Below, in pieces: positions 35,850-46,708 of a stretch of 64,000 bases of DNA (within the stretch, counting starts at the first letter, position 1; the number at the start of each line of letters is the position of its first letter). Made by a program: the position numbers and the translations under genes. This DNA comes from Hemileia vastatrix. Taxonomy: Eukaryota > Basidiomycota > Pucciniomycetes > Pucciniales > Zaghouaniaceae. A model generated the notes under the pieces. That model worked only from the letters and a program-made list of their open reading frames with translations, ran no database searches and was not told the origin of the DNA. The stretch lies in assembly GCA_030280995.1 (NCBI GenBank), contig JASXTE010000005.1, forward strand, positions 16,594,501-16,658,500, read 5' to 3'.

Positions 35850-36020
35850 CTTGAGATCCAAACTTTTAATCAATTTCCAGTTTATAGTCTTGGTGGACCA
35901 AAGTGAAAGTAATTTACCAATTTAAGGTCATAGGGGACCAATGATTGAAATTTTGATGTTATTTCCCAGGTTAAGGTTATACAGAACCAAATCCTATAGT
36001 TCATTTCTAGTTTTAGGTCA
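35850..36020 (+). repeat. degenerate ~45-bp tandem repeat before the LTR
   Basis: Four diverged units following (A)ATTTCCAGTTTA(A)GGTC...GG(G)ACCAA, immediately left of the LTR at 36021. Confidence 0.6.
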
Positions 36021-36886
36021 TTTTCATCCAGGCTGCTAGACTCAAACAGTAAAATAATTGATTATTTCCTGGGATGAAGCCACACCTTTTTTATTTTTTA
36101 TTTATTATTAATTTTATTTTATTTTATTTACTTTAAATTTACTTGTCACAAATTAACTAATTACAAAAAAGTAAAGTTAGTAAATAATTAAAAATTAATA
36201 TTATTTGTCCCTCATATTTTATTTCTTAACACCATGCTCAATGACAGGTTGAGAGAAATAAATTTTAGTATTAAAATAAAATTTAATATTAAAATTAAAA
36301 TAATTATATACTAGAAATTCAAATTACTTATTTAAAAATGACACTTACAGTAATTTTTAAATAAACCAATTCATTTCTGATTTATACAGTAAATACATAT
36401 TTTTAACACCTTCTTTCTAGAACAACCTTATTATTTGAAAATAATTTTCTGGAATATTCATCTTCTTCTCTCATACTCCTATATATATGATATTTTTCTT
36501 CCGTGAGTTGTTACTCTCTTGCCTATATAAGGCCTCCTTTTTCTGGTTGTTTTGATCCATTCCTTACTTACTTAATTATTTTATTAAATTATTTAAATCA
36601 AAATATTTATTAATATTATTTATTATTTCAGTAATTACAATATAGTAGTTCTAAATTATAAGTCATAATAATAATTATAATAATTCTACCTCTTTAAATT
36701 TGAGTAAACAAAATAAAAGAAACATACGTACCTTTGACTTTGAAAACCCAAAATTCATCTATCTCCACCGTTGGACCTCTGTTAAAAATCTTCTAGACCA
36801 TAAGGATCCTTAGACACTTGAAGCCCTTTCTGAGTCATTGACGGCGCATTGATATCTTGAAGCAGGCAACCGAGGGACCATTGACA
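36021..36886 (+). repeat. LTR, family L1 (copy 3)
   Basis: Starts near CATCCAGGCTGCTAGAC, where other copies have TGTCAGCCAGGC. It shares GGGATGAAGCCACACC, AACACCATGCTCAATGACAGG and ACCGTTGGACCTC with copies 1 and 2, and ends at ACCATTGACA. The first bases are diverged. Confidence 0.88.
36520..36537 (+). promoter_or_regulatory. TATA box of the L1-family LTR
   Basis: TGCCTATATAAGGCCTCC. The same box occurs at the equivalent place in LTR copy 2 (minus strand, about 15065-15080). Confidence 0.7.
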
Positions 36887-37239
36887 ACAAGGTACCAGTA
36901 GGACACGTAGACAATGAAAACAACAAATGTCATTGAACATGTGACATATTTTTTTTTCTGTGACCGGGAATCAAACTGCGCACCAAAATTAAGGTTCATA
37001 TATTAACAATTGTCATATATAATTGTAGTAATTATATTGATTACTATTTGTACATCATTTCACACATTTTATTGTCCACGTATATCTTTTTTAATCAGAA
37101 CTCTGTATGTGGTATTAACTTGCTCATTTTACAGTGGGAGGTGCCTGGTAAATAATTTTTTTCCCCTAGTTGACCAAGATAGAACTATATTTTTCTTAGT
37201 CCTAGAAGTGATATTAAAATTTAAATTAATTTTATTATA

Positions 37240-37640
37240 AATTATTCTTAATTATTTCAGTTGACTTCTGTCCTGATAGTTAAAATTTTATTATTGTTTC
37301 AGTTGACAAATTGTCCTGACAGTAAATTATTAATATTTAAAATTAATTGAATTAATAATATTAAAATTATTTCAGTTGAAAATAAGTCTTGATAATTAAA
37401 TTATTTCAGTTGACATTAATTCCTGGTAATTAAAATTATTTTCAGTTGAAATTAAGTCCTGGTAATTAAATTAATTCAGTTGACATTAAGTCCTGGTAAT
37501 TAAAATTATTTTCAGTTGACATTTAGTCCTGGTAATTAAATTCTTCAGTTGACTTCTAGGCCTGATAATTATCAAAATATTACTAATTATTAAATTATTT
37601 TATTATTTCAGTTAATTTATTTAAATCCTGGTTATAAAAT
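37240..37640 (+). repeat. ~36-bp tandem repeat in the leader of the second Gypsy element
   Basis: About ten units of the form TTATTTCAGTTGACATTAAG followed by TCCTGGTAATTAAA, with variable AT spacers. Each unit contains a TTTCAG (3' splice-site-like) and a GGTAATT (5' splice-site-like) sequence. Noncoding. Confidence 0.9.
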
Positions 37641-37846
37641 TATCTTAAAATTAATTAATAAAATTATGATTAATATTGCATTTGATTTTTGTCCTTATAA
37701 ACATTTTTTTTTATATATTCCAGTTGATTACAAAGTCCTGATAATTACTTATATATTTTTTTTGCCTATTTTTCTTTAAATAAAGTAAAAACAATAACTG
37801 ATTAAATTTAAATATTTCTTTCTCTCAGTTCAGGTTAATTACAACT

Positions 37847-38416
37847 ATGACTGATCAAGGTGCTTCTACTGGCCATGATGAGGAACTGGATTCAATTGAT
37901 TATGATGAAGCTTCTTCCTTAGATTCTGGAGCTGGAGGAAGTGTAGTATCTGAAAAAGCACTTGCTTCAGTGGACCAAGATTATAAATTAAAACTTATGC
38001 CTATCATTTTTGAGAATTGGAGAGGTTATGGCTCAGTTTTGTCCCCCATTGGTAAATACAAAGCCACACTGTTTTTTAAATATAACCATGGTTTTGTAAG
38101 AGCTATTTGTGATTTTGTTGTCATGAAAAATGATAACCTAAGCAGTTGGTTTATTATAGGAAATGATATTTTAACCAAGTATGGCATAAAATTGGATCCT
38201 TCAAACCAATGTTTCACAATGGGGATGAATGGAAAGAGAAAATTTAAGATTTCCTCCCCCAAAAAATTATTAAAACCAGAATTGAACACATGTAATTCTG
38301 TAGTTCAATATAAAGGAAGATCTACAAAAGAAATGCCTGCCCTTGTGTCTAAAATTGACAATTCTTCTTTTGGAAGACAAATTATGGTGAGGATAAAGAT
38401 TCCATATTTAAATTGA
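37847..38416 (+). pseudogene. protease-like N-terminal part of the second Gypsy polyprotein
   Basis: 189 codons starting MTDQGASTGHDEELDSIDYD: an acidic/serine-rich start, then a beta-rich retropepsin-like tail with FIIGNDILTKYGIKLDP, a block found before reverse transcriptase in rust-type Gypsy elements. The DTG/DSG active-site triad is not evident. It overlaps the next frame by 4 bases in a different frame, so a frameshift is likely. Confidence 0.75.
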
Positions 38417-39680
38417 TAAAATCTTTTCCTATGGCCTTTGCTCATGGGTCACATGAATTAGGAATGTTAAAAGAAGAAATGAAGCTTTCATTATCTTTCC
38501 CATTAGCTGAAATACCACCTAGTTTAAAAAAGAAGCCTTATCCTGATTCTCCCACAAAGAGAAAAGATATTGAAGACAATATCTCTACCCTTTTACAAAT
38601 GAATATTATTGAAAAGGTAGTTGAAAAACATAAATATTGTGTTATATCACCTGTCCTAATTTCTTATGAGAAAGATAAAGCCAGGTTATGTGGTGATTAT
38701 AGAGCATTGAACACTTATACTATTAATGATATCTATCCTTTACCCAGAATTAGCTCTATACATGCTACCCTACCAGGTGCTAAATATATCAGCTGTTTGG
38801 ATGATAACAAGAGATATCAATAGGTACCTGTTGAGAAGATTTCCCAGAATTTTCTGATGATTGCCAATCATATGGGTATTTATAAGTATATTAGCATTCC
38901 ATTTGGCCCTAAAAATGCCCCTTGATTCTTTTAAAAAGTTATGGATAAAACAATCCATCAAGAAATAATTGAAGGATGCCTGATGATTTATATTGATGAT
39001 ATCATCATATTCTCAAAAAAAATTGAGGACCATCTTAACCACCTGTGTAAAGTGTTCCATAAGGTGGATGAGATAAATATAACACTTGCTTTGAAGAAAT
39101 GAAAATTTGGTTTTCATTCCTTAAAAGTTCTTGGTCATTTTGTCTCAGGTATACAGATATGTGTTGACCAAAACAAAGTGGCAGCCATACAACAGGTGAA
39201 GGCTCCTACCACAGTTAGAGAGCTCCAGAGTGTTTTGGGGATAGGTGGATATTATAGACAGTATATTAAAAATTACCAAGTCATATCATTACCCCTTACC
39301 CAACTGAGTAGGAAAGATGTTGCTTTTGTCTGGAATAGTCAAAGACAAAGAGCTTTTGACACTATGAAACATTGTTTAATGTGAGAATTAATTCTTGATT
39401 TAACTGACTTTAATCAACCATTTGTTTTATACACTGATGCAAGTTTTTTTATTCTTGGTTCTGCCCTTCTTCAGGAACAAGTGATGAATGATAAAGTATC
39501 AGAAGTAGTAATTTGTTATATTTCAAAAACCTTGAGAAATAGTGAATTGAAATATGGTGCCGCTAAACTAGAATTTTTAGCAGTAGTGTGGGCTCTAGAG
39601 AAGCTACATTATTACCTGGATGACCAGAAATTTTAGCTTGTCACTGACTTCAGTGCAGTTAAATCCCTTTTAAACTTGAA
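38413..39680 (+). pseudogene. reverse transcriptase and RNase H of the second Gypsy element (broken)
   Basis: Motifs in one frame with stops: KARLCGDYRALNTYTINDIY, FGPKNAP, the catalytic YIDDIIIFS at about 38983-39009, VLGIGGYYRQYIKNY, then RNase H motifs LYTDASFFILGSALLQ and VWALEKLHYYLDD. Confidence 0.93.
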
Positions 39681-41248
39681 AACACCTAACAGACATATGT
39701 TCAGATGGCAGCTGGCTGTTCAAGAATACAGAGGAAGAATGAAAATATTTCATAGGGCTGGTATTGTTCACTCAAATGTGGATATGTTATCAAGGTTACC
39801 TTTTCCAAATGATGACTCAAATCCTGCATATGATCCTGAAGATGAAATAATTAATATTCATGGGATATATGTGGTTGATATGGAGAAAGAGCTATTACAG
39901 CTTATTCTGGATTCATATGATAAGGACACTGAATTAAAAATGTTATGTACCATATTAAATAATCCAAAAAATGCTTCAATACAAGCATTAATTAAAACCT
40001 TCCACCAAAGTACCAGAAGGCTATGGAAAAAGGTAAATTTTCAATTGATGAAGGATATCTATATTATAGAAGAAAGTTGAGTAATGTTAATGTTATTCCT
40101 CCTTCTATGAAATAGATCATCTTGAGAATTTGTCATGATGACATATTGGCTGGACATTTTGATCTTGAAAAAACAATGATCAGAATTAAAAACACTGCTT
40201 GGTGTGTTAATATGTCTAAAGAAACCAAACTATATGTTAAATCCTGTTATTCTTGCCAAAAATAAAAAAGATTGACTGGTAAAAGAGCTGGATTAATACA
40301 ACATATAGAAACTCCTGATGCACCATGGCAGATAATAAATATGGAATTTGTAGCAGGACTACCCATTGCTGGGAAGACAGTTATCACTCTTGTTGGGTTA
40401 TTATGCATAGATTCACAAAGATGTGTAAATTTATCCCCACCCACAAGGATGTTTCCAATAAAGAATTAGCCTTCTTATGGTGGTCTCATATGTTTAATAC
40501 TGTTGGTTTTCTTGAGGCCATAATCTCTGACAGGGACTTTAAATTTACATCTGAATTTTGGATGTCTCTGATGGATGTTTGTGGTTGTTATTTGAAACTT
40601 TCTACTGCCCATCACCCCCAAACTGATGGATTAGCTGAAAGGATGATTCAGACCTTAGAGGACATGATAAGAATGTATTGTCCCTTTGGCCTTGAGTACA
40701 AAGAAAATGACAGGTTTACTCATGGTTGGTTCACCTTACTTCCTGGTATGGAGTTTGCTTAAAATAGCACTGTTCATTCTGTTACTCAAGGAAAGCCTTT
40801 TGAGCCCTGGCTTGGATATTTTCCAAATACTCCTGCCCAAAATCTCAATAATAAAATACCTAAATTGGATTTACATCCTGGTGTACAATTTTTTCTTCAA
40901 ACGCAACAAATTTGCAGAAGTCATGCTCAAAAATGTATTGAAAAATCCTTTGAATATGAGAAGAAGAGATGGGACGAATCCCATAAAGAATACACTTTTA
41001 AAAAGGGTGATGAAGTACTTATTTCTACAGTCCACTTCAATTTACAAGATAAGATAAAATTAAAGGATCCATTTGTAGGTCCATTTGTTGTCAGAAGAAT
41101 GGTTTGTGATAATGCAGTTGAAGTTATCTTATATGCTCCATATGACAGAAAACATCCTGTTTTTCCAATATCTCTTTTGAAACCTTACACATCCAATAAT
41201 CACCACGTGAAATCAGAGGGTGAACTGCTAGCAGTTCCCTCTTTTTGA
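39676..41248 (+). pseudogene. integrase of the second Gypsy element (broken)
   Basis: Starts KTPNRHMFRWQLAVQEYRG, has a zinc-binding region (CHDDILAGHF ... CYSCQK) and a core with second Asp in ISDRDFKFTSEFW and Glu in GLAERMIQTLEDMIR. At the first catalytic position the frame reads MEFVAGLP, Glu instead of the usual Asp. The C-terminal block (WDESHKEYTFKKGDEVLIST, DPFVGPFVV, HPVFPISLLKPY) is SH3-like; no chromodomain follows before the stop near 41246. Confidence 0.92.
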
Positions 41249-41260
41249 AACTTTCAGGAG

Positions 41261-42098
41261 GAGGTTGGGAAATAGTTGGGGAAATGTTTTGAAAGAATTA
41301 GGAAACTGTTTTTAAATTATATGAAAAAATTTTGAAAAAAAAGTTGGCCCTAAATTGAGCCTTGATTTATCCCTTCTTGAGCAGAGCTTTGGATTTAAGT
41401 TGAGCATCAGTTGGAACAAATTTGAGCAATGGTTGAGCCACAACACTTAACATACCATAATATTCAATTTTATATATAGATCCATTTAATGTTGGGAGGT
41501 CAGGTTTGATATAAGTAGAAATATCTTAAATGACACATAGTATACTAGGTCTGGAATATTATTTCAATTATCAATTTTATTTCCGCAAATACATAAAAAA
41601 GAATACTATTTAAGTCCTTTTTAAAAACTTTATTAATAAAAATATAACTCTGTAAAAATATTTGCACATAATTTTAAATTTTCTAAACAAAAGTTGATAT
41701 TGAGCCCTTATCAATAGAAATTTCTCATTGTTCCTTGGAATAAAAAAGTATAAGACAATGTTCAAAAAATTTAATGTAGGAGAAAAAATATATATATTTT
41801 TTATAAGGGGAAAAAATAGTAATGTATTTTTTAAAAAATTTACACTGTTAAAGAAACTAATTTTAATATATTGGCACAAAACTTAGGCTCTAAAATAATG
41901 CACTTTTTTAATTATTTATCTGTATCAAGTTATTATTAAAATGTGAGTCAACATTAATTATTAACATACATGAAAAATTCAATTTTGAATATTCATCCAA
42001 TATTATATATATTCTCTACTTTATTCTCTTTCAAAACTTTGCTCTCACCCTCTCTTTCTTTAAACTACCACCATCACCATAAAGTTCATTTAATTAAA
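41261..42098. other. intergenic, no gene seen
   Basis: The first ~200 bases after the integrase are G-rich (AGGAGGAGGTTGGGAAATAG may be an old polypurine tract). The rest is AT-rich and contains the putative promoter of the SNF2 gene. Confidence 0.5.
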
Positions 42099-44528
42099 AT
42101 GTCAAATTTAAGATGCATTGGACAATTCTCTTTAAATTTTAAACCTATTTTTCCAAAAGAAAGATCTGTATTTGATGAAGTATCCACTCCAGTTATTATG
42201 CAACAAGGAAGATCTTTAGTTCATGTTTTTGGATTATTCAAAGAAGGAGAAGCAAAACCTATTGGTGATCTTTCTAACGAACAGAGCAGCCAAATTGGAC
42301 AACTACTTGGAGAAATTGGATCTGGATCTCAAATTTTAACTGAGGAAAGGGCTTTAAATCCCCAAATACCTTATTATTTTTGCTCTTACTTGGTTCTACT
42401 ATTAAACAGGCAGTATAGAATTTGTGGCCTCCTTTTTTGTTTGACTGATTTTATTATTCAGGCTAAAGAAGTATTTCTAAATGCTCAAATTGATTTGACA
42501 TCAATTCCACACTACAATCCAACCGTCTTCTTCAATATTCCTCATTCTTGTATTCACACAACTTCTAAAACTTCTGGGACAAGGGATAATCAAATGGCAA
42601 ATCTATCTATACGTGGTATGAAAACAACTCTGAAAACGCATCAGATTCAAGCTATCAATTTTATGATAGACAATGAAAATAACTTATCCGAAAAGTTAGA
42701 AAACCTGTGGAGGCATGCAGACAACAGCTGGCTGAGAGTGGGTTTTAATAATTATTATGAACAATTTCTTGAAGAAAAGTTATCCTCTGCAGGAATTGGT
42801 TCAATTCTAGCTGATGATATGGGCTTGGGAAAGACCCTCTCAACTCTTGGCTTAATTACTGCAACTCAAAGTGAAGCCAGACGATTCCAACTCTTGGGTG
42901 GTGGACAAGAGAAAGATAGGACATCAGCAACTCTCATCATTTGCCCACTTGCAACATTATCAAACTGGGTCAATGAAATAAGAATTCACTTTGAAGATAA
43001 TGCACTACCTTTCAAGGTTCTTTATGGGAAGGATTCAAAGAAAATTAATTTTGAGGAGCTTCAGAACCAACTAGTTGTTTTGACTACCTATGAGACAGCA
43101 AGTCCATCTTCTTCAAAGAAAACTCCTCAACCTATTCCGCCAGTAACTCATAAACTCATTTGGTACAGAATAGTTTTAGATGAGGCTCAGTAAGCATTCA
43201 TTTGAATTACTAATAATTTTGAACATAATATTATAAAAGCTGATGAAATGTTTAACATAATTTAAAAGTTTAATCAAGAATCCCCAGTTGCACAAGAATC
43301 AGAATATATCGGCCTTGGAGGCTGAGTATCGACTATGCTTGACAGGGACACCACTTCAGAACCAAACAACTGATCTTCAAAGCCTTATATCATTCCTCAG
43401 AATCGAAAGATGGCAAGAAAACTGGTTGTGGATTAATTTTCTTATGAATGGCTTAAACAGAGGAAGCTCTAGCTCAATAAAATCGATAAATAATCTCATG
43501 AATGTCATATGCCTGCGGAGGACAAAAGAAGCAATCTTATCACTTCCTCAAAAAATTGAGCAAGGAATATCTGTAGAATTATCAGAACCTTGGCACTCAA
43601 AACTTACGAAGCTTCAAGAACGTTTTTCTGAGTATTATGGGCCTTCTCAAAACACCAACCTCCCTTGGGACTCAGCTGAGTTTCTCCGAGAACTGTCAAT
43701 TTTACGGCAATTTTGTAACCACCCTGTCTACGAAAACCCAGATCAACCTCCAACATTTCCTTTCAAATGGAAACATTCAGCAAAGATTATACATCTAATC
43801 ATTCATTTAGAAATTTTCTTAAGGGGAGAACAGGGGATAATTTGTCCCAAGGCTGTTATATTTTCAGAATATGCGGACTTTTTGGAAATGTAAGGAATTC
43901 TATTAATTATCTCAATAACTTGTTTTTAGCTTAAACAACATTTCAATATTCTATCCATTGAAACAGTATAAAAAAGGCTTTAGATGACCATGGAATTAGC
44001 TACACAGAGCTTGTAGGAAAGTTGAGCATGAAAAAAAGGGATGAAAATGTGGACAAATTCAAAAATGATGAAAGATGTCAAGTTTTGCTTGGTACAATCA
44101 AGGCTGCAGGAGTTGGAATAGACTTGAGGTTTGCACAAAATGTATATATAATGGTAAGTCAAAGAGTCTTATATTGAAATAGAAAAGGTTGAAAAGAGAA
44201 TTTGTTTAAAATATTGAAACAGGAGCCTAATTGGAATCCAGCAGTTGAACAGCAAGCAGTTGATCGTCTGTATAGAATGGGCCAACAAAATGAAGTTCAT
44301 GTACTCAAGTATTTTGTAAGCAGAAGTATTGAATTCAGCATTTATAAGATACAAAGAAAAAAGATTGAGCTATCAATGTATGTGAAATTTTCTTTATATA
44401 AAGTTGCATCATAGCTAAAAATATTTATCTGTTCTAATTTTTTAAGGTTAAGTGTCCCAAACATTGAAAATGAGGAATATGAGTATGCTAGATTATTGAT
44501 TAGGGAATTCATCAATAACTCACATTAG
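42099..44528 (+). CDS. SNF2-family DNA-dependent ATPase (Rad5/Rad16-like, no RING)
   Basis: Chromatin-remodelling or DNA-translocating helicase-like ATPase, probably nuclear. Exons 42099-43189, 43269-43889, 43967-44153, 44223-44377, 44447-44528 sum to exactly 712 codons (711 aa) without a stop; introns are 69-79 nt, GT-AG. The start is the ATG before SNLRCIGQFSLNF; an upstream in-frame ATG at 41970 would add a hydrophobic leader and seems less likely. Motifs: Walker A in ILADDMGLGKTLSTLGLI (239-246), DEAH (361-364) split by intron 1, LTGTPLQN, LRQFCNHP, AVIFSEYADFLE, GTIKAAGVGIDL, and motif VI QAVDRLYRMGQQ (644-655). Rad5/Rad16 relatives usually have a RING finger between the two lobes; here there is none. 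It ends converging on the minus-strand gene with a 17-bp overlap. The frame is intact although its neighbours are decayed. Confidence 0.92.
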
Positions 44529-45521
44529 AATTTGAAATTTTTTCAAGTATGTAGGAAATGTTTATTGGGGCTTGACAATTAAGAAGTCTTAATTGTTGAG
44601 GATTAAGAGAAGCAAGATATAATAAAGAATAGCAGTCACTTGGCAAACCCCTGGGGACTGGAAAAGAATTAAAGTGAGTCTTGATTGAGGATACCAAATT
44701 TAATCTATCATATAATGCCAAGTTCTTAAGTATTTCTCCTGAATAAGAGGAAGATTCTCGGATTTGAATGTGTTTCTGGTTGAGATTTCGTGCAAGTCTT
44801 GAGAATTCTTCAGATCTCCATGGCAATAAAATCCGCTTAAAAGAACCTTCATCATCAATTTCGGTGTCTGAGCAACATTTGACGTTTTTGAAAAGATTCT
44901 CATAGGTTTCACCACTTGGAAGTTGTTTAAGAAGGTGAGTTCGGTTAAAAGAATTCTGAAAAAGATTGTCAAATTTATATAAGCTTGTGTAAATAAAAAA
45001 GATAAAAAATATTAGTTCTTACTTTCTTTTTTATTTTATATTTATACTTTCTTATTTTAACTATTTCACGGAAACTATCAGAATCTTTTCCAAGTCGTAA
45101 TTTATCTGCATAACCTATAAACCAGCGGTGAAGAACACCCATTTGATTTAGGTAGGAAATATGAGTAGAGTCCATTGAATAAGAAACCAAAAAATTATTT
45201 TCCAAATCTTTATCCCAGTGCTTAATGATAATTTTTGCCAAAACTTGATTCCACTCGTGAAACCAATCAAGATTTCAAGCAAACGTTTTTCCAGGAAAGT
45301 TGCATTGAAGAAGAAAGTAGATAAAAGCATTGTGGAATATAGCAGGGATTTGTTCAGAAACACGGTAATTTCGTTCAGGATATGGCAAATTAATATCAAT
45401 GTTGAGAGAGCTTATATTGAACAATGAAAACCTATGTAGTTGTTCTTCGGTGGGGTTCAGCTTCCATTCATTAGACTGAGGTGAAATATTCAAAAGAACA
45501 CGACAGAAATTGTAAATAGAC
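44512..45521 (-). pseudogene. unknown protein, C-terminal part, one in-frame stop
   Basis: Two exons join in frame: 45521-45048 and 44956-44512 (91-nt GT-AG intron). The upstream exon starts at a TTTGCAG acceptor, so at least one 5' exon is missing from this model. The product, about 300 residues, has no domain I recognise; notable stretches are SIYNFCRVLLNISPQSNEWK, NLDWFHEWNQVLAKIIIKHW, GVLHRWFIGYADKLRLGKDS and DCYSLLYLASLNPQQLRLLN. A TGA at 45275-45277 interrupts an otherwise open frame. Its 3' end overlaps the SNF2 gene by 17 bp. Confidence 0.55.
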
Positions 45522-46708
45522 CTGCAAAAATGAGAAGTTGATCGAGGGAGTATCTCATTGAATCATTTATTTAGTACACGGGTATTAGTAGGTATTTTTC
45601 CCTGAGGAAAATAAGAACAACTAGAGCTTATCATATACGTTATGAAAAGCAAAATGAACAAAAATATAAAATTTTGAAAGGATATGGAAACAAAAACACT
45701 ACTATAATAAATTTTTTATTTTGAAAATAGTTAATAATGAAGAGTTGAGTGGACGGACAGATGAGCTTTCTCATGAATATCTTTCTCTATAAAATATGGA
45801 TATCTATGTATGTTCATAATTAATTCAAAAGGAAATAACTCAGCTGTAATAGAAAATTATTGCATGATAAACGGGTAAAAATATAATGCAGTATCATATT
45901 GATTTTCCAACTTATTTTGATAATATTTTAATGCAAATAATGACCTTATTTGAGCTTGTTGATTGTGCTGACAAACTTATTTTAAAAATTAAGATTAACA
46001 CCTTATTAGTATGTATATATTTTATTTACCAAGATTACTCAGAAACCATACCAATTTTTCAGAGTTTGGAATAAGCAACTTAATGTAAAAATTCTGTTTT
46101 ATGGATTCTGGAAGCTTTACTTTTATGACCTCTTAGATTTGAAAATTTTAAAATAATATATTTTGTTGAAAAAATATTTATTTTTCAGACTGTAATTCTA
46201 TATTGTGAAAAATAAATATTATAAATTTTTTTATATCTTATAGTGATTATTAGTGAAAACCTTTCTGTTACTTGGCAGAATTTTATTAATTCAGGTGATT
46301 GCAGAAAAAAAAACGGCAACACTTAAATAACTTTATTATTATAAATTAAAAGGTATTATTTTGATTCAAGTTATATCATAGTTTCTCCTATATTTAAAAA
46401 TGCGATCAATTTGTATTCTCTTATAGTATTATGCTTTGTGCAAAATAAGCTGTTTGATAAACATGTATGCAACATTGTAAAATGTAGCGAGTCTGAAACA
46501 TTTTTCTGATGCACAGTATGGATACCTACTTAATGCATGGTTGATCTGCATGAAAAAAACATTCAAAGGAATCCATGGTAACCAACTTGTTGATAAACTT
46601 CTTGAGACATAAAAATTAGCTTATTTTAGTAAGTGCTTCACAATAAATAAATAGTTTGTTCAATTGCTACCATCCAGTAACATATTTCTTATATCCAGAA
46701 GTCTTAAA
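45522..46708. other. AT-rich, no gene seen
   Basis: No supported coding frame. It may contain 5' exons of the minus-strand gene and the promoter of the transposase gene. Confidence 0.5.

Larger units (their letters stand above)
36021..41260 (+). mobile_element. second Ty3/Gypsy element, 5' LTR only, degraded
   Basis: A family-L1 LTR (36021-36886) is followed by a noncoding leader with tandem repeats, then protease-like, reverse transcriptase, RNase H and integrase coding sequence in Ty3/Gypsy order. I see no gag with a zinc knuckle and no 3' LTR after 41248. That the LTR belongs to this internal region is inferred from position and orientation. Several stops (TAG 38821, TGA and TAA around 38923-38935, TGA near 39101 and 39381, TAG near 39633, TAA near 40759) show it is dead. 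Confidence 0.88.

Noticed and set aside
40686..41057. Open frame of 123 codons
   Set aside because: It is an alternative frame of the second Gypsy integrase, whose motifs lie in the overlapping frames.
43179..43193. DEAQ instead of DEAH in the SNF2 ATPase
   Set aside because: The apparent Gln comes from reading into the intron donor; splicing at 43189/43269 restores DEAH.
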